Source of the DNA: an uncultured Clostridia bacterium
GTDB lineage: Bacteria > Bacillota > Clostridia > TANB77 > CAG-508
NCBI GenBank assembly: GCA_944392805.1
Contig: CALXXZ010000011.1
Coordinates: 1 to 57,669 of the forward strand
DNA length: 57,669 nt
Reading direction: 5' to 3'
Shown here piece after piece: positions 34,593-45,300 of this stretch. A program made the translations under genes and the position numbers. Under the pieces are notes generated by a model that was not told where the DNA came from, searched no databases, and worked only from the letters and a program-made list of their open reading frames with translations. Numbering within the stretch: the first letter of the stretch is position 1; the number at the start of each line of letters is the position of its first letter.

Positions 34593-34698
34593 TTTCATCT
34601 TCCCCCTTTTCATATTCTATATTAAATGTATTTTCTGCTACATTTTTTTTATATAATTCTTGAGAAAATTCTACTGTCTCTTCTATAATATTATCCAT
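34579..34698 (-). CDS. Small phage protein between holin and endolysin (39 residues)
   Basis: An AAGGAGG ribosome site leads to an ATG at 34698. The product starts MDNIIEETVEFSQELYKKN and ends EDENANN; it is acidic, hydrophilic and has no membrane segment. Its last 14 bases overlap the start of the endolysin gene and it begins 3 bases after the holin stop, so it looks translationally coupled to the lysis genes. I do not know the function. Confidence 0.6.
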   Translation of the reverse strand: MDNIIEETVEFSQELYKKNVAENTFNIEYEKGEDENANN

Positions 34699-34701
34699 TT
34701 C

Positions 34702-35046
34702 TTATTCCTCCTTGTTCTTTAGAAAATCTCCTAAAGCTTTTAAATCTAGGCCTGCTTTTTTAAAGTTTTCTAAGATAGATACTACTTCCATTGCACAAAT
34801 ATAAATTGTTATTACTTGTGCTATAAAGTTTAAATTAAAAGCATATTGTATTACATATCCCATTATAAGTGCTAAAATTAAAAGGAGCTTATGTAAAAGC
34901 CCCTCTCGCATTACTTTGCTATCTACATTTTTGTTTATTACTGCTTGTATAAATCCTGTTAATATATCTAATCCACTAAAAATCAATGGTGTTATAATTT
35001 GCCATATTATATTAGTAAATGTTAATGTTTTTATTATTTCTTCCAT
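34702..35046 (-). CDS. Phage holin (TcdE/Cph1 family, holin_4_1)
   Basis: A 114-residue protein with three hydrophobic segments (about 15-32, 51-72, 75-92). The family pattern includes IFSGLDILTGFIQA, REGLLHKLLLILALIMG and EVVSILENFKKAGLDL. This matches the bacteriophage holin family that contains TcdE and UtxA. It forms membrane holes that release the endolysin. The start at 35046 has AAAGGAAG upstream. It is followed directly by the 39-residue gene and the endolysin. Confidence 0.88.
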   Translation of the reverse strand: MEEIIKTLTFTNIIWQIITPLIFSGLDILTGFIQAVINKNVDSKVMREGLLHKLLLILALIMGYVIQYAFNLNFIAQVITIYICAMEVVSILENFKKAGLDLKALGDFLKNKEE

Positions 35047-35060
35047 TAAAAATCTTCCTT

Positions 35061-35150
35061 TCATATAAATAAATTCAATATAAAAAGTAATACCATTATT
35101 AGTATTACTTTCAATATTATTATTATTAATTTAATTATTATCTTCTTCAT
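35061..35150 (-). CDS. Putative hydrophobic phage peptide (29 residues)
   Basis: An ATG at 35150 opens a frame that encodes M-K-K followed by an almost unbroken row of I, L, V, F and M residues with two internal lysines, ending at the TGA at 35061. It is one transmembrane helix long. It begins 12 bases after the LRR gene stop and ends near the holin ribosome site, filling the gap exactly. The ribosome site is weak (AGGT). It could be an antiholin-like or pinholin-like peptide, but could also be chance in A/T-rich DNA. Confidence 0.4.
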   Translation of the reverse strand: MKKIIIKLIIIILKVILIMVLLFILNLFI

Positions 35151-35161
35151 TGGTTTACCTA

Positions 35162-36013
35162 CTATGTTTTTATAACTACATTGGTTAAATCATTTCTTAC
35201 GTTTAATACAAAATCTTTTGCTGTTTGGTCTTTTACATATATTAAACAATTTTTAGGGATATTTAAAAACATAGCAGTTGTATTAGTCACATTAGTAAAG
35301 TTAAAATTACTAATATCCAATTCTTCTAAATTAAAACAGTTTCTAAACATTCCATACATGTCTGTTACTTTACTAGTATCAAAATTACTTAAATCTAATG
35401 TAGTTAGATTGCTACAATTGGAAAAAATGTCGCGCATATTTGTTACTTTACTAGTATTAAAATTGCTTAAATCTAATGTAGTTAGATTGCTACAACTACC
35501 AAACATTACATGCATGCTCGTTACTTTACTGGTATCAAAATTGCTTAAATCTAATGTAGTTAGATTGCTACAGCCAGCAAACATTCCATACATGTTTGTT
35601 ACTTTACTGGTATCAAAATTGCTTAAATCTAATGTAGTTAGATTGCTACAACTACCAAACATATAATACATATCTGTTATGTTTCTTGTATTAAAATTAG
35701 TTAAATCTAATTCAATTAAATTTGTAAAATATGAAAATAGTGTATACCCAGTCAAATTTTCAGCATCAATTCCTCCGTATGAAATAATTCTACATTTTTT
35801 TAAAATATTTTTAATGTTTGATATAGTATTTTTTAAAGTCTTTGCATTAGAGACTACTTCACTGTGAAACATATCAGAATTATCTGTATATTCTAACATA
35901 AAATAAGGCGAAGTTTTTTCATAAAATTTAACTCCATTTTTCATTAATCCATTTACTTCGCTCCCATTTACATAAACTTTGAAAAATATTTTTTTGTTTT
36001 TTATAGTGTTCAT
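35162..36013 (-). CDS. BspA-like leucine-rich repeat protein (DUF285) in the phage
   Basis: A 283-residue protein with about six tandem repeats of the DUF285/26-residue surface protein type, for example LTTLDLSNFDTSKVTNMYGM. The central four repeats are almost identical at DNA level (units of 69 bases between about 35390 and 35680), pointing to recent duplication or recombination. The N-terminal 100 residues are not repetitive (FKVYVNGSEVNGLMKNGVKFYEK) and may attach it to the virion. There is no signal peptide, so it is more likely a virion fibre component or receptor-binding protein than a secreted host protein. The start at 36013 has AGGAGG upstream. Confidence 0.8.
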   Translation of the reverse strand: MNTIKNKKIFFKVYVNGSEVNGLMKNGVKFYEKTSPYFMLEYTDNSDMFHSEVVSNAKTLKNTISNIKNILKKCRIISYGGIDAENLTGYTLFSYFTNLIELDLTNFNTRNITDMYYMFGSCSNLTTLDLSNFDTSKVTNMYGMFAGCSNLTTLDLSNFDTSKVTSMHVMFGSCSNLTTLDLSNFNTSKVTNMRDIFSNCSNLTTLDLSNFDTSKVTDMYGMFRNCFNLEELDISNFNFTNVTNTTAMFLNIPKNCLIYVKDQTAKDFVLNVRNDLTNVVIKT

Positions 36014-36021
36014 ATTTCCTC

Positions 36022-38761
36022 CTACCAATAATATATATTATTAGGATTTTGTTGACTCAGAGTAATAGCTTCTTCTTCTGTTGTTGCTTGTATAACAGTT
36101 ACACTTACTCCTGCTTCTCCTTGTTCACCTTGCGGTCCCCTTAATCCTTCTAATTGTTCTGGAGTAAAATCAGAATACTTAAATGCTTCACCCTTATCTC
36201 CTTGTTCGCCTTTTTCTCCGCTTCTCTCCCTTATAGTAAGTCCAATACTCTACATCTAATGTAGCCAAACTATTATCTACTGCTATATTGGTTATATTTT
36301 TGTATGTATTTATTTTCTGTGCTTCTTTTTGTTCTTCTGTTAGTTCTAGGTCTAGTGGTGTTTCTAGTTTGTAATAAACTATTAGATTATTAGTTGCTAA
36401 TGCTGTTTTAAATTCTTCTATAGTGCTATAATCTTTATTTCTAATACAAATCCTATCCGCAGAATTTAATCCAAATGTAATACCATAATCTTTTTCCCCA
36501 GAATATCCATTATCGAATTTTATTGCAGTATATTGATTACTTAATATCTCTGGCACTATATCTGCCCCAACAAATTTACCAATATTATCTGGAAGCATAT
36601 AAACAAATAAATTTTTGTTTGAATTTTGAGTAATATTTTCTGTTCCATTTAAAACAATTTTTTTCCAAGTATGATGTTCTACATCTTCTATATAATCTCC
36701 TTCTAACATTTCTTGTTGAATTGGCATTATTTTAGTTTGAGATTGATATTCTATATAATTTGTTGCTTTTTTTCCTGATTCTCCTTGTAAATATCCTTTT
36801 AAATTAACAACTTTTCCCATACCATTATCAGCAAAGAATACATAAAAGTGCATTTTTGCTCCGTTTGATTTATCAAAATCATTTGAAGATACAATGCCTG
36901 TTTTATAACCTTGGGTTGAACTATCTATATTTATAACATTTGACTTTTTAGTTATTCCAGAATTATCTTTTAACCTTGTTATAATTGCTCCTATATTTCC
37001 TACTGGAATATATCCACAAGAAAAAGTTACTTCCTTGTCAAAAAAAGGTAAAAATTCCATAATTCCAATTTCGATATCAAAGCTATTATTAGTTGTTATT
37101 GTTCCTGTTAATGTAAAACTTTTATCCTTATTTATAGTAAGCGTTACACCATTTTTAGTTTGTGTTAAAGCAGTTATTTTAACAAGGTTTTTATTTTCTG
37201 CATCTATCTCTACACTTCCCATGTTGTATGGACTCCAAGGTGTAGCTTGGTTTCCTTCTTCTATTTTTAATTTACATTCTTCTATTGCAGAATTATCTAT
37301 TGTTGCATTATTACTTCTTCTTACAACTACTTTTATGTATTTTGTACCAGTTGGTAATTTCATTGTTTTTAAATTAAAATTAGAATAATCATACATTGCA
37401 GAACAATTATTTAAGTACTCATAATTTTCTCCATAGAAATGTACGTTCAATATCTGGTAATTTGTATTTATTAAATTACAAGTAATTTCCTTGGCATTTT
37501 TTATATCAAAATAATTTTTGGTTCTTATTCTTGTAGTTGAAGATGTTAGTTCATCTTCACTCATTGTTCCTTGTTCCCAATCTTCTGAACTATTTGATAT
37601 TAAGTTTATATTACTTCCTACTGTTTCTACCTTAGATTGGTAATTTGGAGTTGGTGCATCTGTATAAAAATCAAATGTTTTTGTGTTGTCTTGATATTTG
37701 TATATAGAGAATTTTATATATGCACAATTTTCTGGTGTAGTAATTGTTGATGTTTCAGTTTTATATGTGCTATATGGAAATGTGCTTATTAGTTCTTTAT
37801 CTGCATTATAATATGCTCCATACACATTATCTCCAGGGGTTAAATTCTTATTTCCTGCTATATAATAGTTTAATAATTCTACTACAGGAATATAATCTGT
37901 TATAACCCAACTAGTATTAGAAACAACCTCTCCTACTTGGTTTAAGAATCCTGCTACATTTGTTTCTGGATTGTATAAATTATTACTTCTTGTTTCTTGT
38001 TTACTTCCTCCGTTTAATCTAAATTTTTTCAATGGATATTCTCCGCACTCATCTAGTAATAACGGATTTCCTAAAGTGTTTTTACTTGATTCTGGTTTAT
38101 CGCCTTTAGGTCCTTGTTCTCCAGTATCTCCCTTTGAACCTTTTGAACCGTTTTTTACTTTAAAAGTTGATTGCGTTCCATCTGTTAGTGTTATTGTTGT
38201 AATATTTTCTCCTTCATCTTCGTTAGAAGTAGTAGTTTGTTCTACACTACTTATACCTGTTCCTGTTTCTCCTTTTGATCCTCTTGAACCGTTTTTTACT
38301 TTAAAAGTTGATTGTGTTCCATCATCTAAACTAATTGTTATCGTGTTTTCTCCTTCATCTTCCTCAGAAGTAATAGTTTGTTGTATATTAGTTATACTTA
38401 TCCCTGTTTCACCTTTTTGTCCTTGTATTCCTTGCTCGCCTTTTAATCCTTTTGAACCATTTTTAATCTTTACTGTTGATGCTGTTCCGTCACTTAATGT
38501 TATGGTTATAATATTTTCTCCTTCATCTTCGTTTGAGATAGTAGTTTGTTGAACATTACTTATACTTGTTCCTGTTTCTCCTTTCGGTCCTTGTGGTCCT
38601 GTTTCTCCCTGAATACCTTGTTCTCCCTGTTCACCTTTTGGTCCTTGTATTCCTTGCTCGCCCTGTGGTCCCTGTGGTCCAGTTTCGCCCTTTAAAAAGT
38701 CAGGAACTACTTCTACTTCGAATTCTTCATTTTCTAAAATTACATCTATTCCTTCGTCCAT
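36022..38761 (-). CDS. Collagen-like phage tail fibre protein with a +1 frameshift near its end
   Basis: The start at 38761 (GGAGGTGA upstream) leads into G-X-Y collagen repeats (GPQGEQGIQG). Three similar modules follow, each about 45 residues and containing DEGEN and a DGT...VKNGS hairpin. A long beta-rich domain of phage-fibre type with a carbohydrate-binding-like part comes next. Frame 0 reaches CGG at 36218-36220 and ends after R-R-K-R-R-T-R-R at 36194. Skipping the C at 36220 continues in perfect G-X-Y register (GEK GEK GEQ GDK GEA) and then FKYSDFTPEQLEGLRGPQGE, ending N-N-I-Y-Y-W at 36022. The full product is about 912 residues. The extension fills the otherwise unexplained gap before the LRR gene. 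Confidence 0.8.
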
Positions 38762-39126
38762 TATTCGTTCACCTCCCATGTCACTTCAGAGGTTATCGTT
38801 ATAGTTCCTTCTATTAAAGTTTTTACATATACTTTAGGGTTTGTTGCTTTTAATTGTATATCATACACATAGTCTTGATAATTTAATTTATTTGTATCCC
38901 CTGGCTCTATTGTTATATGATAATATCCATCTTCTCCTAACTCAATACCATTATTTATAGTCTTCTGAAGAACAGAATCACTAGCATTAGAATCTGTTTT
39001 TAAAGTGAAATATAATTGAACATCATCTGTTAAACTTATTATATTACCATTTGCATCTAACACTCTAAACTTTTTTAATTGATATGTATCTCCTCTCCTT
39101 ATTTCATAATCAACTGTTTTTATCAT
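38761..39126 (-). CDS. Phage baseplate/fibre adaptor-like protein (BppU N-terminal-like)
   Basis: A 121-residue beta-rich protein: DYEIRRGDTYQLKKFRVLDANGN, then VQLYFTLKTDSNASDSVLQK, then GYYHITIEPGDTNKLNYQDYVYDIQLK. This pattern recalls the N-terminal Ig-like domain of BppU/neck-appendage proteins that anchor fibres. Its stop overlaps the fibre start by one base (TAATG), so the two proteins are made together. Assignment is by pattern only. Confidence 0.6.
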   Translation of the reverse strand: MIKTVDYEIRRGDTYQLKKFRVLDANGNIISLTDDVQLYFTLKTDSNASDSVLQKTINNGIELGEDGYYHITIEPGDTNKLNYQDYVYDIQLKATNPKVYVKTLIEGTITITSEVTWEVNE

Positions 39127-39135
39127 AATTTCCTC

Positions 39136-39306
39136 CTATTTTTTTAATTCCTGTATTTCGGCATTAATTTTGTCTACTAAATTATCTAAATACTCATATA
39201 CCTTTATATTGTCTAAATCATATCTTCTTATCAATTCTGATATTGTTTGAGGCTGTTTTTTATCTTGATTATTTATTTTTTGTGGTCTTTTTGGTTTTTC
39301 TATCAT
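39136..39306 (-). CDS. Small phage protein (56 residues)
   Basis: A hydrophilic protein: a basic proline/lysine N terminus (MIEKPKRPQKINNQDKKQ) and a helical C terminus (YEYLDNLVDKINAEIQELKK) that can form a short coiled coil. TTAGGAGG precedes the ATG at 39306. It sits between the polyvalent protein and the adaptor-like protein. Function unknown; a chaperone or connector for the fibre is possible. Confidence 0.55.
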   Translation of the reverse strand: MIEKPKRPQKINNQDKKQPQTISELIRRYDLDNIKVYEYLDNLVDKINAEIQELKK

Positions 39307-39329
39307 TTTTCCTCCTAAAAAAAGAAGAG

Positions 39330-42300
39330 TTACCATGTAACCCTTCCGTTTTTGTATACTTTAAATCCACTAAATTTATCATAAAGCTTTAATTTTGTAT
39401 CTTTATCTAATTTTAATCCTTGCACATAATTTGCTAGTTGATTTTTTTGACTTGAAGTAGTAGTATATCCTTGCATTGCATATAACAGTAATCTTTGATT
39501 TCCTGTAATATTCATTGTATTTAAGTATTCTACTACTTTCTTTTGTTTGCTTTTGCTTACTGTTTTTCCATCTAAAGTTCCATCATCTTTTTTATCAGAA
39601 GTAAATTCTTGTTGTTTATATTTTAGATACTCTTTAGTATCTATCCTTGCGTTTTTCATTATGTTATATTCGATATCTTTTTCACCTTTTATATAGTTTT
39701 CATATATCGCTCCAATTTCTTTTTCAGAATATTTTGAATCTAAAAGTATTTGTATTTTATCTGCACTCTTTAGATTTTGATTTTCAGTAAGTTCTCCTGA
39801 TTTCCTTTTGTTTTGAGTTTCTTTATATATTTTTTGCTTATATGTAGCATATGTCTCTGTTGAGATATTTTTATTTTTTGAAATTTCTTCTTCTGTTAAT
39901 TTTGTCCATTCACCTTTTCCATCTTTGTAATATTCTATATCTCCTATTTTTGCAGAATTTTTCTTATAAGTTCCTCTTGAATAATCTTCTAATCCTTTTT
40001 CTGCTAGCTTATTTATTTCTTCTTGAATCTTTCTAACTTTTTCAGTTTTTTCTGAATTAGAAATATCACTCATTTGTATTTCTCTTTTTTCTTTATATAA
40101 ATCACTCATATCACCTGATATTTCGTTCAAAAATTGTGATTGTAACTTATCTTCATCAGTTGCAAAAGAATCATCTGAAATTTGTGTTTGTTTTTCAAGT
40201 GTTTCATAGAACTTACCTACATTTTTGTTTTTCATTACACTATCAGTTGTGAATTTATCTTTAAATACATTTTGTTTTGCTTGTGGAGTTATCATTGGTA
40301 AAATGACATCACCCACACCACCAGAATATTGGTCTATTAAATAATTTACTTTCTTAGGGCTAACATTTAATTGTTTTCCAATCCATTTACTAAATTCATC
40401 TGTTGTTTCATCGTATTGATTTTTAGGTAATACATTTTTTTCTGTTGAACTTGATACTATTTCACCACCATACCAAGTTCTATTATTCTTAACTTGTATT
40501 ATAGGAGCTAGTATATTATCTTCTAATGGATTGTTCGGTGCCATTTGATTTATTAACGTATCTGTAAATCCATCAAAAGAATCTTCTTTTCCTTGAATGG
40601 TTTCTAAAATTCTTCTAGCACTAGAACCAAATATACTTAATACTCTTCCTTTTGGTATTCTAATAAACTTACCATCATCATATTTAAATAAATAATATAA
40701 ATCTTTTGTATTTTCTGGTAAGTCTTCGTAATCATCGTCATCATCTAATAAGATATGATTTAATACAGATGGTGCCACACCAAGTATGGTTGCTTTTAAT
40801 AATAAGTTTGCATATCCTTTTGCACCATTTTGACCAGAAAAATTTCTAAATTGCTTGTCTAGACCTTGAATAGAAGCATTTAAGAAGTTTACTCCATTTC
40901 TATTAATAGCCTTTGTTATTTCTCCACCTCTTTTAAAGTTTGTTGTAATTTCTGCTGCATTGTATAGTGCTTCATTTAAGCTTTTACCATCTTCTAATGT
41001 AGATATAAATTCTGATAATCTTGGCAACTGTTCTACTATTTCATTTGTACTTCTTATTTTTTCTACAAATTTATTTCTTTTGTTCTTTACTCCTTCATTG
41101 TAATCAAAATATGTATTAGTCATTCCTCCGTTTGCCATGTATGACTCATAATATTTTCCTTTTGTTATTATTTCATGTAGTGCTTTTCCATAATTTTTAA
41201 TAAACTTACTAGAATATTTTGAATTAAACATACCATCTTGAACATCTTTAAAAAAGTTTGAAACTATAAATACTGGATTACTAGATGTTAATAAACTTCT
41301 ATGTATATTAGTAATCTTTTGTAATGCTTTAACTGGCAATGTTTTTTCTAATTCACTTATTTTAGTAGGTTTTAAACTTTCGTATAATTCATCACTAATC
41401 TTTAGTTTTTGCATATAACCATCTTCGAAATAGGTATAATATTTATTTCCTTTATTATCTGCCTCTACTAATGTTTCATATTCCATTAGTGCATCTGGAG
41501 TATATTGTATATCTGCCTGTTGTTCTACTTTTGCATTTTTTAAGGTTTTGACTAATTCTTGTCCTAACTTATTTTGATTAATTAATCTTTTTATTCTTAT
41601 TGCTTGTTGTGCCATAGTATCTTTTATAGGTTGAATATCTGAACTTCCTCCTGTTGCCTTTTTAATTGGCAAATTAGTTCCTGTTCTTTCATTATCTCCC
41701 ACAAATATTTTTCCATCTTTATCTCTTGATATTGGAACATAATATGGATACAATTTTTCTAAATAATCTATTGTTTCTTGAGTTATAAGTCCCGCTTCTT
41801 TTAGGTTTAATAAATTATTATGGTTAAAATTCTTAATATCTTGTGCATACCTCTTAAATTCTGGGTGTTTATTTTCTAATTCTAATGCTATTTTTGTTGA
41901 TTCTGTAGGGCCTATCTCTTTACCAAAGACAAATTTATTTCTTTCACCTCTATCTATGTTTAATTTGTGTAATAGATATTCACTAAATTCTTTTGTTAAT
42001 TTAGAATCTTCAACAGGTTTCCATATATCATTAATTGATTTCCCAATTTTGTTACCATTGTTATCAGTTTGTGCAATTCCTATTACATATTGGCCTTCTG
42101 CAAAAGAATTTAAATTTCTGTCATATAAAAATTTTAGTTCTGGATTTTTAGTTTGCTCTGATAACTTGTCTACAAAATGTCCTTTATTTATAAATTTCTG
42201 TGCTAATATGTCTAAACTATTTTTGAAAGTATATTTATCATTTGCATATTTTTCTAATATATTTGCCTTCTTTTTTTCTGTCAGTATTTCTGTTCTTCCT

Positions 42301-45300
42301 TCTTTTTCATATATATCATTTAATACTTTGTAATCCTCATCTGTTAATAGTTCTGTATTTACAGTATTATTTATATTTTCATTGGTTGGCAAATTTAATT
42401 TATTTGTTTCTTCTTTGAAAGCTTCTAAGTCTGTTTTATAGTTATCTCCAATTTTTATTTCTTGTTTTTTCTGCTTTTGAATCGCTTCTCGTCTATGCTT
42501 TTCAATAAGATAATCTTTAACTGCTTGTCTATCTTCAACAGATATAAGATTGCCATCTTCATCTATTTCATAATCCAAACCTCTTGCATCTAAATAGTCA
42601 GATAAACTCATTTCATCAATGTATCTTCTTGTTGGTAATTTTATATTTTCTAAGTTTGTTCGTGTTCCTGTTGCCTTATAATTATCTTTTAAATGCTCTG
42701 ACCATTCTTTTGTTGGAAGTGAATATTGAGCATCGTTTATTTTCGCATATTGTCCTTCATCGCCATTTATCCATGCAACTTGATTTAAAGGAATTGTTTT
42801 CTGATAAATTTTACTGCCTATTCCTCCTGCATATTCTTCTGCTTGTATTTTTGAGGTTGAAACAAAAGTTCCTTGTTTTATTGGATAAGAACTATATACA
42901 GTTATTTTACCGCTTTTTAATGCTTTTTCTGCATCTTCTTTTGAAAAATCTCCCCAAGCAAAACTTTCATCATCATTTATTACTTCTTCAAATGTTTTTA
43001 TGTCTTCTATAGACCTTATTCCTACATGATAATCATCTAACATAGGATTTGTATTATTTATGATTTCTAATTGTTTTTCTTTATAAGCTTTATATTTATT
43101 TTTCTCTTTTTTATTTAATTTTAATTCTTGGCTTTTTTCGTTTGCATTTTCATATATATAATTTCCTATATTAGTCCCTAATTGTTTTATTATTTCATTT
43201 TTTGAATTTACTGTAAACTGATTTATTAATTCATCATTGTTAAATATTTCTATATTTATCGTACCATTGTTGCGCTTATTGTAATTTATAACATTAGATA
43301 ATAATAAATCTTCATATCTTTTAGCATTTTTGTCAAAAAAAGAAGAAGCTGAATTATTTTCAGGTTCTTGCATAGAATATTTAGTAGTACTATTGACATT
43401 ATCTTTTGTTGATGGTATACTATTAATAGGTAAGGAATTTGAACTACCAATTATAGCTGAACTCTTTCGAGAGTTGGAAGCTACGGGTAGCAAATTACTT
43501 CCTATTTTTTTTATGTCTGTTATATCATACAAAAATTTTTTGCCGTTAGAGTCATTTCTGATTAATATTGTTCCAGAGTATAACTGTTCTTTTCCTTTAT
43601 AATCAAAAGAGAAATTTGTGTCATATCTATAAAATCCATATTTAGCATCTATATTATGTTTTGTCTTTCTATTAGCTTCATATTGTCTATTTGTAGCATT
43701 ATTTATTATTTCTTTTATTCCTGTTGCCGCTCTTCCTTTTGCAAGTTTACTTGATACAGGTAAATTAGTCGCTGATTTTGAAAAAGCATATTCTCCAGGT
43801 AAATCTTCTCCTAAATATACTCTTTGGCCACTTTCAATTATGTCAGCATATTCTCCTATATGCTCTGTTAGATAATCTTTTATTGTTCTAGTAATGGATT
43901 TATTATTATTGTTTTCAAATATATTATCTGTTATTTTTACTCTATTAAAACTTCCGTCATTATTATATATTACGGAAAAATGAGTATTTTCATCTAAATT
44001 ATTATTTTGAGTTCTATATGCTTCTTCCCATTTATTTTTTAGATTTTTTATAAATAATGCCTCATTTGAGTTTCCTGTAATTTTGTTAGCCAACTCTATT
44101 ATTTTGTTATATATTCTTTTAAAAATACTAGGTTTTTTCATTGATAGATTATTAATAAATTCTTGATTTCCAAACAATTGAGCTGATATATCTGATAATA
44201 CTTCATCACTTACATCTTCTACACCATAAGTTTGTTTTAAACTTTCTAATGCATTATTAAACTCACTATTCTTGCTAGCATAATCCATAACTAAGTCTTT
44301 CATTTCTTGTGTTCCTATTGCATGAGTTGTTTCATGCATTATTAAGAATTCTCCAACATTTTTAGAATTTGGATTTATTTTTATTTCTATTTCCCCATTT
44401 TCTAATGTTTTTATTTGTGCATTTACTGATTGTCCATTTTTATTTGTTATGGAATCGTCCAACCTTATATTATAATTTTTATCTGTTATAATTTTTTCAA
44501 TAGTATTTGCTAAGTCTATGGTCTTTTGAGAATTATTCCAATATTTAGACATATCTTTCCTTAAGTTGTTTATTTTTGGGTTGTCAGTTTGTTTGTATTG
44601 GTAATAATTTTGTTGTTTCAAAATTGAATCTTGCTGACTTTCAATATTTTGACTATTAATTTTATTTACATTTTCTTGTGATTGTGTATTATTTATATCT
44701 ACTTTTAGATTTTCATTCTTGATTATATTTTCTGCTTGTTTTGCAATCTTTTTTAGCTGTGTGTCATTTTCATTTTTTAGTATTTCATTGTAAGTATTTC
44801 CACCTAATCCTAATAAATTCAATACAACTGTTGTTAAGAGTGTATTTTTTGCTGTTTCAGTTGCATCATTCCACCATTCTTTAGCAGTAATATCTTTATT
44901 GTTTATTATTTTGTCTATAACATACCCTGCTTGATTTTCTATTTCTTCTTCAAAAATTTCTCCTCCTACTTCATATAATTTAGATGCTATTCTTTTAGAA
45001 ATAGGACTTGATAAATTATTTGAAATAGTTTTTTTAGCAATATCATCTAATGAACCTTTTCCTAAAAAATTTCCACCAGTTATTCCTTCAATTGCATAAC
45101 TTGTTCCACCTTTTGCTATTCCTGTTAACAATGCTTGTGTTTTATTATTAGTATTGTCATTTAATGTTTCTTGATATGCATCAGCACTTGTATTAACCGC
45201 TTGAACTATTTTACTAGAGCCTGGTATCATTAAATTTGATAGAATAGATGGTGTCATAGCGCCTATTGTTCCTGAAATTGAAGATGCAGTTTTTACAATA

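Noticed and set aside
35390..35680. Regular repeats resembling a CRISPR array
   Set aside because: The 69-base units lie in frame within the leucine-rich repeat gene, with no spacers between repeats and no cas genes.
43727..43729. A further in-frame CGG in the giant phage protein
   Set aside because: On rechecking the frame, the triplet spans two codons (GCG GCA, alanine-alanine), so it is not a CGG codon.
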